DNA from: Oasisia sp. SBJ-2009
Lineage: Eukaryota > Annelida > Polychaeta > Sabellida > Siboglinidae
Direction: 5' to 3'
Assembly (NCBI GenBank): GCA_964017155.1
Contig: OZ024857.1
Span: 34,741,042 to 34,805,041 of the forward strand
Length of the DNA stretch: 64,000 bases
Shown here: one piece after another, positions 13,301-26,011 of the stretch
Position numbering within the stretch: position 1 is the stretch's first letter
Layout: each line of letters begins with the position of its first letter
The notes under the pieces: generated by a model
Told to the model about the DNA's origin: nothing
The model's database searches: none
What the model saw: the letters and a program-made list of their open reading frames with translations, nothing else
Program-made: the position numbers and the translations under genes

Positions 13301-15130
13301 TTGGGTGGAGTGCGGAAGTTGGGCGGAGTGCGGATGTTGGTTGGAGTGCGGAAGTTGTTTGGAGTGCGGAGGTGGGTGGAGTGCGGAGGTTGGATGGAGT
13401 GGGGAGGTTGGGTGGAGTAGGGAGGTTGGGTGAAGTGGGGAGGTTGGGTGGAGTGGGGATGTTGGGTGAAGTGGGGAGGTTGCGTGGAGTGAGGAGGTTG
13501 CGTGGAGTGGGGAGGTTGGGTGGAGAGTGGAGGTTGGGTGGAGTGGGGAGGTTCGGTGGAGTGGGGAGGTTGGGTGCTCTGGGGAGGTAGGGTGAAGTGT
13601 GGAGGTAGGGTGGAGTGATGAGGTTGGGTGGAGTGGGGAGTTTGATTGGAGTACGGAAGTTGGGTGGAGTGCGGAAGTTGGGTGGAGTGGGGAGGTTGGG
13701 TGAAGTAGAGAGGTTGGGTGAAGTGGGGAGGTTGGGTGGGGTGGGGAGGTTGGGTGGAGTAGGGAGTTTGGGTGATGTGGGGAGGTTGGGTGAAGTAGGG
13801 AGGTTGGGTGGAGTGAGGAGGTTGGGTAGAGTGGGGAGGTTGGGTGACGTGGGGAAGTTGGGTGCAGTGGGGAGGTTGGGTGGAGGGCGGAGGTTGGGAG
13901 GAGGGCGGAGGTTGGGTGAAGTGGGGAGGTTGCTTGGGGTGGGGATATTGGGTGGAGTGGGGAGGTTCGGTGAAGTGGGGAGGTTGGGTGGAGTGGGGAG
14001 GTTGGGTCGAATGCGGAAGTTGTGTGGAGTGCGGAGGTTGGGTGGAGTGCGGAGGTTGGGTGGAGCGCGGAAGTTGCGTGGAGTACGGAAGTTGGGTGGT
14101 GTGCGGAAGTTGGGTGGATTGCGGAATTTGGCTGGAGTGCTGAGTTTGGGTTGAGTGCAGAGGTTGGGTGGAGTGCGGAAGTTGGGTGGAGTGCGGAAGT
14201 TGGGCGGAGTGCGGATGTTGGTTGGAGTGCGGAAGTTGTTTGGAGTGCGGAGGTTGGGTGGAGTGCGGAGGTTGGATGGAGTGCGAAGGTTGGGTGAAGT
14301 GGGGAGGTTGGGTGGAGTAGGGAGTTTGGGTGAAGTGGGGAGGTTGGGTGGAATGGGGATGTTGGGTGAAATGGGGAGGTTGGGTGGAGAGGGGAGTTTG
14401 GGCGGGGTGGGGAGGTTGGGTGGAGTGGGGTTGTTGGGGGAGTGGGGAGGTTGGGTGAAGTGGGGAGGTTGGGTGAAGTGGGGAGGTTGCGTGGAGTGAG
14501 GAGGTTGGGTGGAGTGGGGAGGTTGGGTGGAGTGCGAAAGTTGTGTGGAGTGCGGAGGTTGGGTGGAGTGCGGAGGTTCGATGGAGTGCGGAAGTTGGGT
14601 GGAGTGCGGAAGTTGGGTGGAGTGCGGAGGTTGGATTGAGTGCGTAAGTTGGTTCGAGTGCGGAGGTTGGGTGGCGTGCGGAGGTTGATTGGAATGCGGA
14701 GGTTTGGTGAAGTGGGGAGGTTGGGTGGAGTTGGGAGGTTGGGTGAAGTGAGGAGGTTGGGTTGAGTGCGAACTTTGGGTGGAGTGCGGACGTTGGGTGG
14801 AGTGGGGAGGTTGGGTGAAGTAGGGAGGTTGGGTGAAGTGGGGAGTTTGGGTGGAGTGGGGAGGTTGGGTGGAGTGGGGAGTTTGGGTGAAGTGGGGAGT
14901 TTGGGTGAAGTGGGGAGGTTGGGTGGAGAGTGGAGGTTGGGTGGAGTGGGGAGGTTCGGTGGAGTGGGGAGGTTGGGTGCTCTGGCGAGGTAGGGTGAAG
15001 TGTGGAGGTAGGGTGGAGTGATGGGGTTGGGTGGAGTGGGGAGTTTGATTGGAGTACGGAAGTTGGGTGGAGTGCGGAAATTGGGTGGAGTGGGGAGGTT
15101 GGGTGAAGTAGGGAGGTTGGGTGAAGTGGG
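10314..15130 (+). repeat. Older higher-order copy B
   Basis: Partner of 1-4745. Landmarks in the same order include the GCGAACTTTGG unit (about 10898 against 4384 and 595), the GCTCTGGCGAGG unit, and the AGTAGAGAGG unit (about 12296 against 1839). It ends about 220 bp before the younger 10.66-kb duplication begins at 15350. It differs from copy A by whole-unit gains or losses (8 and 4 units) plus scattered substitutions, so it is older than the 15350/26012 pair. Confidence 0.85.
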
Positions 15131-15349
15131 AAGTTGGGTGGGATGGGGAGGTTGGGTGGAGTAGGGAGGTTGGGTGAAGTGGGGAGGTTGGGGGAGTGGG
15201 GAGGTTGGGTGAAGTAGGGAGGTTGGGTGAAGTGGGGAGTTTGGGTGGAGTGGGGAGGTTGGGTGGAGTGGGGAGTTTGGGTGGAGTGGGGAGGTTGGGT
15301 GATGTGGGGAGGTTGGGTGAAGTGGGGAGGTTGGGTGGAGTGGGGAGGA

Positions 15350-18300
15350 TGGGTGAAGTGGGGAGGTTGGGTGAAGTGGGGAGGTTGGGTGGAGAGTGGA
15401 GGTTGGGTGGAGTGGGGAGGTTCGGTGGAGTGGGGAGGTTGGTTGGAGTGCGGAGGTTCGATGGAGTGCGGAAGTTGGGTGGAGTGCGGAAGTTGGGTGG
15501 AGTGCGGAGGTTGGATTGAGTGCGTAAGTTGGTTCGAGTGCGGAGGTTGGGTGGCGTGCGGAGGTTGATTGGAATGCGGAGGTTTGGTGAAGTGGGGAGG
15601 TTGGGTGGAGTTGGGAGGTTGGGTGAAGTGTGGAGGTTGGGTTGAGTGCGGAGGTTGGATGGAGTGGGGAGGTTGGGTGGAGTGCGGAAGTTGGGCGGAG
15701 TGCGGATGTTGGTTGGAGTGCGGAAGTTGTTTGGAGTGCGGAGGTGGGTGGAGTGCGGAGTTTGGATGGAGTGGGGAGGTTGGGTGGAGTAGGGAGGTTG
15801 GGTGAAGTGGGGAGGTTGGGTGGAGTGTGGATGTTGGGTGAAGTGGGGAGGTTGGGTGGAGAGGGGAGTTTGGGCGGGGTGGGGAGGTTGGGTGGAGTGG
15901 GGTTGTTGGGGGAGTGGGGAGGTTGGGTGAAGTGGGGAGGTTGGGTGAAGTGGGGAGGTTGCGTGGAGTGAGGAGGTTGCTTGGAGTGGGGAGGTTGGGT
16001 GGAGTGCGAAAGTTGTGTGGAGTGCGGAAGTTGGGCGGAGTGCGGATGTTGGTTGGAGTGCGGAAGTTGTTTGGAATGCGGAGGTTGGGTGGAGTGCGGA
16101 GGTTGGATGTAGTGCGAAGGTTGGGTGGAATGGGGATGTTGGGTAAAGTGGGGAGGTTGGGTGGAGAGGGGAGTTTGGGCGGGCTGGGTGGAGTGGGGTT
16201 GTTGGGGGAGAAGGGAGGTTGGGTGAAGTGGGGAGGTTGGGTGGAGTGCGGAGGTTGTGTGGAATGCGGAAGTTGTGTGGAGTGCGGAGGTTGGGTGGAG
16301 TGCGGAAGTTGGCTGGAGTGCTGAGTTTGGGTTGAGTGCAGAGGTTGGTTGGAGTGCGGAAGTTGGGTGGAGTGCGGAAGTTGGGCGGAGTGCGGATGTT
16401 GGTTGGAGTGCGGAAGTTGTTTGGAGTGCGGAGGTGGGTGGAGTGCGGAGGTTGGATGGAGTGGGGAGGTTGGGTGGAGTAGGGAGGTTGGGTGAAGTGG
16501 GGAGGTTGGGTGGAGTGGGGATGTTGGGTGAAGTGGGGAGGTTTGGTGGAGAGGGGAGTTTGGGCGGGGTGGGGAGGTTGGGTGAAGTGGGGAGGTTGCG
16601 TGGAGTGAGGAGGTTGCGTGGAGTGGGGAGGTTGGGTGGAGAGTGGAGGTTGCGTGGAGTGGGGAGGTTCGGTGGAGTGGGGAGGTTGGGTGCTCTGAGG
16701 AGGTAGGGTGAAGTGTGGAGGTAGGGTGGAGTGATGAGGTTGGGTGGAGTGGGGAGTTTGATTGGAGTACGGAAGTTGGGTGGAGTGCGGAAGTTGGGTG
16801 GAGTGGGGAGGTTGGGTGAAGTAGAGAGGTTGGGTGAAGTGGGGAGGTTGGGTGGGGTGGGGAGGTTGGGTGGAGTAGGGAGTTTGGGTGATGTGGGGAG
16901 GTTGGGTGAAATGGGGAGGTTGGGTGGAGTGGGGAGGTTGGGTGGAGTGGGGAGGTTGGGTGCTCTGGGGATGTTGGGTGAAGTAGGGAGGTTGGGTGGA
17001 GTGAGGAGGTTGGGTAGAGTGGGGAGGTTGGGTGACGTGGGGAAGTTGGGTGCAGTGGGGAGGTTGGGTGGAGGGCGGAGGTTGGGAGGAGGGCGGAGGT
17101 TGGGTGAAGTGGGGAGGTTGCTTGGGGTGGGGATATTGGGTGGAGTGGGGAGGTTCGGTGAAGTGGGGAGGTTGGGTGGAGTGGGGAGGTTGGGTCGAAT
17201 GCGGAAGTTGTGTGGAGTGCGGAGGTTGGGTGGAGTGCGGAGGTTGGGTGGAGCGCGGAAGTTGCGTGGAGTACGGAAGTTGGGTGGTGTGCGGAAGTTG
17301 GCTGGAGTGCTGAGTTTGGGTTGAGTGCAGAGGTTGGGTGGAGTGCGGAAGTTGGGTGGAGTGCGGAAGTTGGGCGGAGTGCGGATGTTGGTTGGAGTGC
17401 GGAAGTTGTTTGGAGTGCGGAGGTTGGGTGTAGTGCGGAGGTTGGATGGAGTGCGAAGGTTGGGTGAAGTGGGGAGGTTGGGTGGAGTAGGGAGTTTGGG
17501 TGAAGTGGGGAGGTTGGGTGGAATGGGGATGTTGGGTGAAATGGGGAGGTTGGGTGGAGAGGGGAGTTTGGGCGGGGTGGGGAGGTTGGGTGGAGTGGGG
17601 TTGTTGGGGGAGTGGGGAGGTTGGGTGAAGTGGGGAGGTTGGGTGAAGTGGGGAGGTTGCGTGGAGTGAGGAGGTTGGGTGGAGTGGGGAGGTTGGGTGG
17701 AGTGCGAAAGTTGTGTGGAGTGCGGAGGTTGGGTGGAGTGCGGAGGTTCGATGGAGTGCGGAAGTTGGGTGGAGTGCGGAAGTTGGGTGGAGTGCGGAGG
17801 TTGGATTGAGTGCGTAAGTTGGTTCGAGTGCGGAGGTTGGGTGGCGTGCGGAGGTTGATTGGAATGCGGAGGTTTGGTGAAGTGGGGAGGTTGGGTGGAG
17901 TTGGGAGGTTGGGTGAAGTGAGGAGGTTGGGTTGAGTGCGAACTTTGGGTGGAGTGCGGACGTTGGGTGGAGTGGGGAGGTTGGGTGAAGTAGGGAGGTT
18001 GGGTGAAGTGGGGAGTTTGGGTGGAGTGGGGAGGTTGGGTGGAGTGGGGAGTTTGGGTGAAGTGGGGAGTTTGGGTGAAGTGGGGAGGTTGGGTGGAGAG
18101 TGGAGGTTGGGTGGAGTGGGGAGGTTCGGTGGAGTGGGGAGGTTGGGTGCTCTGGCGAGGTAGGGTGAAGTGTGGAGGTAGGGTGGAGTGATGAGGTTGG
18201 GTGGAGTGGGGAGTTTGATTGGAGTACGGAAGTTGGGTGGAGTGCGGAAATTGGGTGGAGTGGGGAGGTTGGGTGAAGTAGGGAGGTTGGGTGAAGTGGG

Positions 18301-21300
18301 GAGGTTGGGTGGGGTGGGGAGGTTGGGTGGAGTAGGGAGTTTGGGTGATGTGGGGAGGTTGGGTGAAGTGGGGAGGTTGGGTGGAGTGGGGAGGTTGGGT
18401 GGAGTGAGGAGGTTTGGGTAGTGTGGGGAGGTTGGGTGAAGTGGGGAAGTTGGGTGCAGTGGGGAGGTTGGGTGGAGGGCGGAGGTTGGGTGGAGGGCGG
18501 AGGTTGGGTGGAGGGCGGAGGTTGGGTGAAGTGGGGAGGTTGCTTGGGGTGGGAATATTGGGTGGAGTGGGGAGGTTCGGTGAAGTGGGGAGGTTGGGTG
18601 GAGTGGGGAGGTTGGGTGGAATGCGGAAGTTGTGTGGAGTGCGGAGGTTGGGTGGAGTGCGGAGATTGGGTGGAGCGCGGAAGTTGCGTGGAGTACGGAA
18701 GTTGGGTGGTGTGCGGATGTTGGGTGGAGTGCGGAAGTTGGCTGGAGTGCTGAGTTTGGGTTGATTGCAGAGGTTGGTTGGAGTGCGGAAGTTGGGTGGA
18801 GTGCGGAAGTTGGGCGGAGTGCGGATGTTGGTTGGAGTGCGGAAGTTGTTTGGAGTGCGGAGGTTGGGTGGAGTGCGGAGGTTGGATGGAGTGCGAAGGT
18901 TGGGTGAAGTGAGGAGGTTGGGTGGAGTGGGGAGGTTGGGTGAAGTGGGGAGGTTGGGTGGAGTGGGGAGGTTGGGTGAAGTGGGGAGGTTGGGGGAGTG
19001 GGGAGGTTGGGTGAAGTAGGGAGGTTGGGTGAAGTGGGGAGTTTGGGTGGAGTGGGGAGGTTGGGTGGAGTGGGGAGTTTGGGTGGAGTGGGGAGGTTAG
19101 GTGATGTGGGGAGGTTGGGTGAAGTGGGAGGTTGGGTGGAGTGGGGAGGATGGGTGAAGTGGGGATGTTGGGTGGAGAGTGGAGGTTGGGTTGAGTGGGG
19201 AGGTTCGGTGGAGTGGGGAGGTTGGGTGCTCTGGGGAGGTAGGGTGAAGTGTGGAGGTAGGGTGGAGTGCGGAGGTTGGGTGGAGCGCGGAAGTTGCGTG
19301 GAGTGCGGAAGTTGGCTGGAGTGCTGAGTTTGGGTTGAGTGCAGAGGTTGGGTGGAGTGCGGAAGTTGGGTGGAGTGCGGAAGTTGGGCGGAGTGCGGAT
19401 GTTGGTTGGAGTGCGGAAGTTGGGCGGAGTGCGGATGTTGTTTGGAGTGCGGAGGTGGGTGGAGTGCGGAGGTTGGATGGAGTGGGGAGGTTGCGTGGAG
19501 TAGGGAGGTTGGGTGCTCTGGCGAGGTAGGGTGAAGTGTGGATGTAGGGTGGAGTGATGAGGTTGGGTGGAGTGGGGAGTTTGATTAGAGTACGGAAGTT
19601 GGGTGGAGTGCGGAAGTTGGGTGGAGTGGGGAGGTTGGGTGAAGTAGAGAGGTTGGGTGAAGTGGGGAGGTTGGGTGGGGTGGGGAGGTTGGGTGGAGTA
19701 GGGAGTTTGGGTGATGTGGGGAGGTTGGGTGAAGTGGGGAGGTTGGGTGGAGTGGGGAGGTTGGTTGGAGTGGGATGTTGGGTGCTCTGGGGATGTTGGG
19801 TGAAGTAGGGAGGTTGGGTGGAGTGAGGAGGTTGGGTAGTGTGGGGAGGTTGGGTGAAGTGGGGAAGTTGGGTGCAGTGGGGAGGTTGGGTGGAGGGCGG
19901 AGGTTGGGTGGAGGGCGGAGGTTGGGTGAAGTGGGGAGGTTGCTTGGGGTGGGAATATTGGGTGGAGTGGGGAGGTTGGGTGAAGTGGGGAGGTTGGGTG
20001 GAGTGCGGAGGTTGTGTGGAATGCGGAAGTTGTGTGGAGTGCGGAGGTTGGGTGGAGTGCGGAAGTTGGCTGGAGTGCTGAGTTTGGGTTGAGTGCAGAG
20101 GTTGGTTGGAGTGCGGAAGTTGGGTGGAGTGCGGAAGTTGGGCGGAGTGCGGATGTTGGTTGGAGTGCGGAAGTTGTTTGGAGTGCGGAGGTTGGGTGGA
20201 GTGCGGAGGTTGGATGGAGTGCGAAGGTTGGGTGAAGTGGGGAGGTTGGGTGGAGTAGGGAGGTTGGGTGAAGTGGGGAGGTTGGGGGAGTGGGGAGGTT
20301 GGGTGAAGTAGGGAGGTTGGGTGAAGTGGGGAGTTTGGGTGGAGTGGGGAGGTTGGGTGGAGTGGGGAGTTTGGGTGGAGTGGGGAGGTTGGGTGATGTG
20401 GGGAGGTTGGGTGAAGTGGGGAGGTTGGGTGGAGTGGGGAGGATGGGTGAAGTGGGGAGGTTGGGTGAAGTGGGGAGGTTGGGTGGAGAGTGGAGGTTGG
20501 GTGGAGTGGGGAGGTTCGGTGGAGTGGGGAGGTTGGGTGGAGCGCGGAAGTTGCGTGGAGTACGGAAGTTGGGTGGTGTGCGGAAGTTGGGTGGAGTGCG
20601 GAAGTTGGCTGGAGTGCTGAGTTTGGGTTGAGTGCAGAGGTTGGGTGGAGTGCGGAAGTTGGGTGGAGTGCGGAAGTTGGGCGGAGTGCGGATGCTGGTT
20701 GGAGTGCGGAAGTTGTTTGGAGTGCGGAGGTGGGTGGAGTGCGGAGGTTGGATGGAGTGGGGAGGTTGGGTGGAGTAGGGAGGTTGGGTGAAGTGGGGAG
20801 GTTGGGTGGAGTGGGGATGTTGGGTGAAGTGGGGAGGTTGGGTGGAGAGGGGAGCTTGGGCGGGGTGGGGAGGTTGGGTGGAGTGGGGTTGTTGGGGGAG
20901 TGGGGAGGTTGGGTGAAGTGGGGAGGTTGGGTGAAGTGGGGAGGTTGCGTGGAGTGAGGAGGTTGCTTGGAGTGGGGAGGTTGGGTGGAGAGTGGAGGTT
21001 GGGTGGAGTGGGGAGGTTCGGTGGAGTGGGGAGGTTGGGTGCTCTGGGGAGGTAGGTTGAAGTGTGGAGGTAGGGTGGAGTGATGAGGTTGGGTGGAGTG
21101 GGGAGTTTGATTGGAGTACGGAAGTTGGGTGGAGTGCGGAAGTTGGGTGGAGTGGGGAGGTTGGGGAAAGTAGAGAGGTTGGGTGAAGTGGGGAGGTTGG
21201 GTGGGGTGTGGAGGTTGGGTGGAGTAGGGAGTTTGGGTGATGTGGGGAGGTTGGGTGAAGTGGGGAGGCTGGGTGGAGTGAGGAGGTTGGGTAGAGTGGG

Positions 21301-24300
21301 AAGTTTGGGTGGAATGGGGATGTTGGGTAAAGTGGGGAGGTTGGGTGGAGAGGGGAGTTTGGGCGGGCTGGGTGGAGTGGGGTTGTTGGGGGAGAAGGGA
21401 GGTTGGGTGAAGTGGGGAGGTTGGGTGGAGTGCGGAGGTTGTGTGGAATGCGGAAGTTGTGTGGAGTGCGGAGGTTGGGTGGAGTGCGGAAGTTGGCTGG
21501 AGTGCTGAGTTTGGGTTGAGTGCAGAGGTTGGTTGGAGTGCGGAAGTTGGGTGGAGTGCGGAAGTTGGGCGGGGTGCGGATGTTGGTTGGAGTGCGGAAG
21601 TTGTTTGGAGTGCGGAGGTTGGGTGGAGTGCGGAGGTTGGATGGAGTGCGAAGGTTGGGTGAAGTGGGGAGGTTGGGTGGAGTAGGGAGGTTGGGTGAAG
21701 TGGGGAGGTTGGGGGAGTGGGGAGGTTGGGTGAAGTAGGGAGGTTGGGTGAAGTGGGGAGTTTGGGTGGAGTGGGGAGGTTGGGTGGAGTGGGGAGTTTG
21801 GGTGGAGTGGGGAGGTTGGGTGATGTGGGGAGGTTGGGTGAAGTGGGGAGGTTGGGTGGAGTGGGGAGGATGGGTGAAGTGGGGAGGTTGGGTGAAGTGG
21901 GGAGGTTGGGTGGAGAGTGGAGGTTGGGTGGAGTGGGGAGGTTCGGTGGAGTGGGGAGGTTGGGTGGAGCGCGGAAGTTGCGTGGAGTACGGAAGTTGGG
22001 TGGTGTGCGGAAGTTGGGTGGAGTGCGGAAGTTGGCTGGAGTGCTGAGTTTGGGTTGAGTGCAGAGGATGGGTGGAGTGCGGAAGTTGGGTGGAGTGCGG
22101 AAGTTGGGCGGAGTGCGGATGTTGGTTGGAGTGCGGAAGTTGTTTGGAGTGCGGAGGTGGGTGGAGTGCGGAGGTTGGATGGAGTGGGGAGGTTGGGTGG
22201 AGTAGGGAGGTTGGGTGAAGTGGGGAGGTTGGGTGGAGTGGGGATGTTGGGTGAAGTGGGGAGGTTGGGTGGAGAGGGGAGTTTGGGCGGGGTGGGGAGG
22301 TTGGGTGGAGTGGGGTTGTTGGGGGAGTGGGGAGGTTGGGTGAAGTGGGGAGGTTGGGTGAAGTGGGGAGGTTGCGTGGAGTGAGGAGGTTGCTTGGAGT
22401 GGGGAGGTTGGGTGGAGAGTGGAGGTTGGGTGGAGTGGGGAAGTTCGGTGGAGTGGGGAGGTTGGGTGCTCTGGGGAGGTAGGGTGAAGTGTGGAGGTAG
22501 GGTGGAGTGATGAGGTTGGGTGGAGTGGGGAGTTTGATTGGAGTACGGAAGTTGGGTAGAGTGCGGAAGTTGGGTGGAGTGGGGAGGTTGGGTGAAGTAG
22601 AGAGGTTGGGTGAAGTGGGGAGGTTGGGTGGGGTGTGGAGGTTGGGTGGAGTAGGGAGTTTGGGTGATGTGGGGAGGTTGGGTGAAGTGGGGAGGCTGGG
22701 TGGAGTGAGGAGGTTGGGTAGAGTGGGGAGTTTGGGTGAAGTGGGGAAGTTGGGTGCAGTGGGGAGGTTGGGTGGAGGGCGGAGGTTGGGAGGAGGGCGG
22801 AGGTTGGGTGAAGTGGGGAGGTTGCTTGGGGTGGGGATATTGGGTGGAGTGGGGAGGTTGGGTCGAATGCGGAAGTTGTGTGGAGTGCGGAGGTTGGGTG
22901 GAGTGCGGAGGTTGGGTGGAGCGCGGAAGTTGCGTGGAGTACGGTAGTTGGGTGGTGTGCGGAAGTTGGGTGGAGTGCGGAAGTTGGCTGGAGTGCTGAG
23001 TTTGGGTTGAGTGCAGAGGTTGGGTGGAGTGCGGAAGTTGGGTGGAGTGCGGAAGTTGGGCGGAGTGCGGATGTTGGTTGGAGTGCGGAAGTTGTTTGGA
23101 GTGCGGAGGTTGGGTGGAGTGCGGAGGTTGGATGGAGTGCGAAGGTTGGGTGGAATGGGGATGTTGGGTAAAGTGGGGAGGTTGGGTGGAGAGGGGAGTT
23201 TGGGCGGGCTGGGTGGAGTGGGGTTGTTGGGGGAGAAGGGAGGTTGGGTGAAGTGGGGAGGATGGGTGGAGTGCGGAGGTTGTGTGGAATGCGGAAGTTG
23301 TGTGGAGTGCGGAGGTTGGGTGGAGTGCGGAAGTTGGCTGGAGTGCTGAGTTTGGGTTGAGTGCAGAGGTTGGTTGGAGTGCGGAAGTTGGGTGGAGTGC
23401 GGAAGTTGGGCGGAGTGCGGATGTTGGTTGGAGTGCGGAAGTTGTTTGGAGTGCGGAGGTTGGGTGGAGTGCGGAGGTTGGATGGAGTGCGAAGGTTGGG
23501 TGAAGTGGGGAGGTTGGGTGGAGTAGGGAGGTTGGGTGAAGTGGGGAGGTTGGGGGAGTGGGGAGTTTGGGTGAAGTAGGGAGGTTGGGTGAAGTGGGGA
23601 GTTTGGGTGGAGTGGGGAGGTTGGGTGGAGTGGGGAGTTTGGGTGGAGTGGGGAGGTTGGGTGATGTGGGGAGGTTGGGTGAAGTGGGGAGGTTGGGTGG
23701 AGTGGGGAGGATGGGTGAAGTGGGTAGGTTGGGTGAAGTGGGGAGGTTGGGTGGAGAGTGGAGGTTGGGTGGAGTGGGGAGGTTCGGTGGAGTGGGGAGG
23801 TTTGGTGGAGCGCGGAAGTTGCGTGGAGTACGGAAGTTGGGTGGTGTGCGGAAGTTGGGTGGAGTGCGGAAGTTGGCTGGAGTGCTGAGTTTGGGTTGAG
23901 TGCAGAGGTTGGGTGGAGTGCGGAAGTTGGGTGGAGTGCGGAAGTTGGGCGGAGTGCGGATGTTGGTTGGAGTGCGGAAGTTGTTTGGAGTGCGGAGGTG
24001 GGTGGAGTGCGGAGGTTGGATGGAGTGGGGAGGTTGGGTGGAGTAGGGAGGTTGGGTGAAGTGGGGAGGTTGGGTGGAGTGGGGATGTTGGGTGAAGTGG
24101 GGAGGTTGGGTGGAGAGGGGAGCTTGGGCGGGGAGGGGAGGTTGGGTGGAGTGGGGTTGTTGGGGGAGTGGGGAGGTCGGGTGAAGTGGGGAGGTCGGGT
24201 GAAGTGGGGAGGTTGCGTGGAGTGAGGAGGTTGCTTGGAGTGGGGAGGTTGGGTGGAGAGTGGAGGTTGGGTGGAGTGGGGAGGTTGGGTGCTCTGGGGA

Positions 24301-26011
24301 GGTAGGGTGAAGTGTGGAGGTAGGGTGGAGTGATGAGGTTGGGTGGAGTGGGGAGTTTGATTGGAGTACGGAAGTTGGGTGGAGTGCGGAAGTTGGGTGG
24401 AGTGGGGAGGTTGGGGGAAGTAGAGAGGTTGGGTGAAGTGGGGAGGTTGGGTGGGGTGTGGAGGTTGGGTGGAGTAGGGAGATTGGGTGATGTGGGGAGG
24501 TTGGGTGAAGTGGGGAGGCTGGGTGGAGTGAGGAGGTTGGGTAGAGTGGGAAGTTTGGGTGAAGTGGGGAAGTTGGGTGCAGTGGGGAGGTTGGGTGGAG
24601 GGCGGAGGTTGGGAGGAGGGCGGAGGTTGGGTGAAGTGGGGAGGTTGCTTGGGGTGGGGATATTGGGTGGAGTGGGGATGTTGGGTCGAATGCGGAAGTT
24701 GTGTGGAGTGCGGAGGTTGGGTGGAGTGCGGAGGTTGGGTGGAGCGCGGAAGTTGCGTGGAGTACGGTAGTTGGGTGGTGTGCGGAAGTTGGGTGGAGTG
24801 CGGAAGTTGGCTGGAGTGCTGAGTTTGGGTTGAGTGCAGAGGTTGGGTGGAGTGCGGAAGTTGGGTGGAGTGCGGAAGTTGGGCGGAGTGCGGATGTTGG
24901 TTGGAGTGCGGAAGTTGGGCGGAGTGCGGAGGTTGGGTGGAGTGCGGAGGTTGGATGGAGTGCGAAGGTTGGGTGAAGTCGGGAGGTTGGGTGGAGTAGG
25001 GAGGTTGGGTGGAGAGTGGAGGTTGGGTGGAGTGGGGAGGTTCGGTGGAGTGGGGAGGTTGGGTGGAGCGCGGAAGTTGGCTGGAGTGCTGAGTTTGGGT
25101 TGAGTGCAGAGGTTGGGTGGAGTGCGGAAGTTGGGTGGAGTGCGGAAGTTGGGCGGAGTGCGGATGTTGGTTGGAGTGCGGAAGTTGTTTGGAGTGCGGA
25201 GGTGGGTGGAGTGCGGAGGTTGGATGGAGTGGGGAGGTTGGGTGGAGTAGGGAGGTTGGGTGAAGTGGGGAGGTTGGGTGGAGTGGGGATGTTGGGTGAA
25301 GTGGGGAGGTTGGGTGGAGAGGGGAGTTTGGGCGGGGTGGGGAGGTTGGGTGGAGTGGGGTTGTTGGGGGAGTGGGGAGGTTGGGTGAAGTGGGGAGGTT
25401 GGGTGAAGTGGGGAGGTTGCGTGGAGTGAGGAGGTTGCTTGGAGTGGGGAGGTTGGGTGGAGAGTGGAGGTTGGGTGGAGTGCGGAGGTTCGGTGGAGTG
25501 GGGAGGTTGGGTGCTCTGGGGAGGTAGGGTGAAGTGTGGAGGTAGGGTGGAGTGATGAGGTTGGGTGGAGTGGGGAGTTTGATTGGAGTACGGAAGTTGG
25601 GTGGAGTGCGATAGTTGGGTGGAGTGGGGAGGTTGGGTGAAGTAGAGAGGTTGGGTGAAGTGGGGAGGTTGGGTGGGGTGTGGAGGTTGGGTGGAGTAGG
25701 GAGTTTGGGTGATGTGGGGAGGTTGGGTGAAGTGGGGAGGCTGGGTGGAGTGAGGAGGTTGGGTAGAGTGGGGAGTTTGGGTGAAGTGGGGAAGTTGGGT
25801 GCAGTGGGGAGGTTGGGTGGAGGGCGGAGGTTGGGAGGAGGGCGGAGGTTGGGTGAAGTGGGGAGGTTGCTTGGGGTGGGGATATTGGGTGGAGTGGGGA
25901 GGTTGGGTCGAATGCGGAAGTTGTGTGGAGTGCGGAGGTTGGGTGGAGTGCGGAAGTTGGGTGGAGTGCGGAAGTTGGCTGGAGTGCTGAGTTTGGGTTG
26001 AGTGCAGAGGT
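15350..26011 (+). repeat. Higher-order repeat, copy 1 (10,662 bp)
   Basis: This block is repeated directly downstream at 26012-36691 with the same order of variant units. The offset is 10,662 bp up to about 24.2 kb and 10,680 bp after that, because this copy lacks one 18-bp GAGGTTCGGTGG-type unit near 24280. Upstream of 15350 identity stops (A at 15349 against T at 26011). Differences from copy 2 that I verified by eye: 16653 C/G, 16882 G/A, 19890 G/T, 23725 T/G, 23862 G/A, 24134 A/T, 24178 and 24196 C/T, 24960 G/T and 25566 T/G. The part up to about 21100 is itself homologous to roughly 2310-7634. Confidence 0.92.
20093..25103 (+). repeat. Nested 1.4- and 1.8-kb modules inside the large repeat
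   Basis: The same variant string starts at 20093, 21520 and 23361, giving module lengths of 1,427 and 1,841 bp. Each module carries the GTGCAGAGG lead-in, CGG-type units with GATGTTGGTTGG, a GTTGGGGGAGTGG 17-bp unit, a GATGTGG unit, a GGATGGGTG unit and a GTACGGAAG unit in that order. The longer module contains an added stretch around 22740-23360. The same three modules recur in the second large copy with starts at 30755, 32182 and 34023. Confidence 0.8.
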
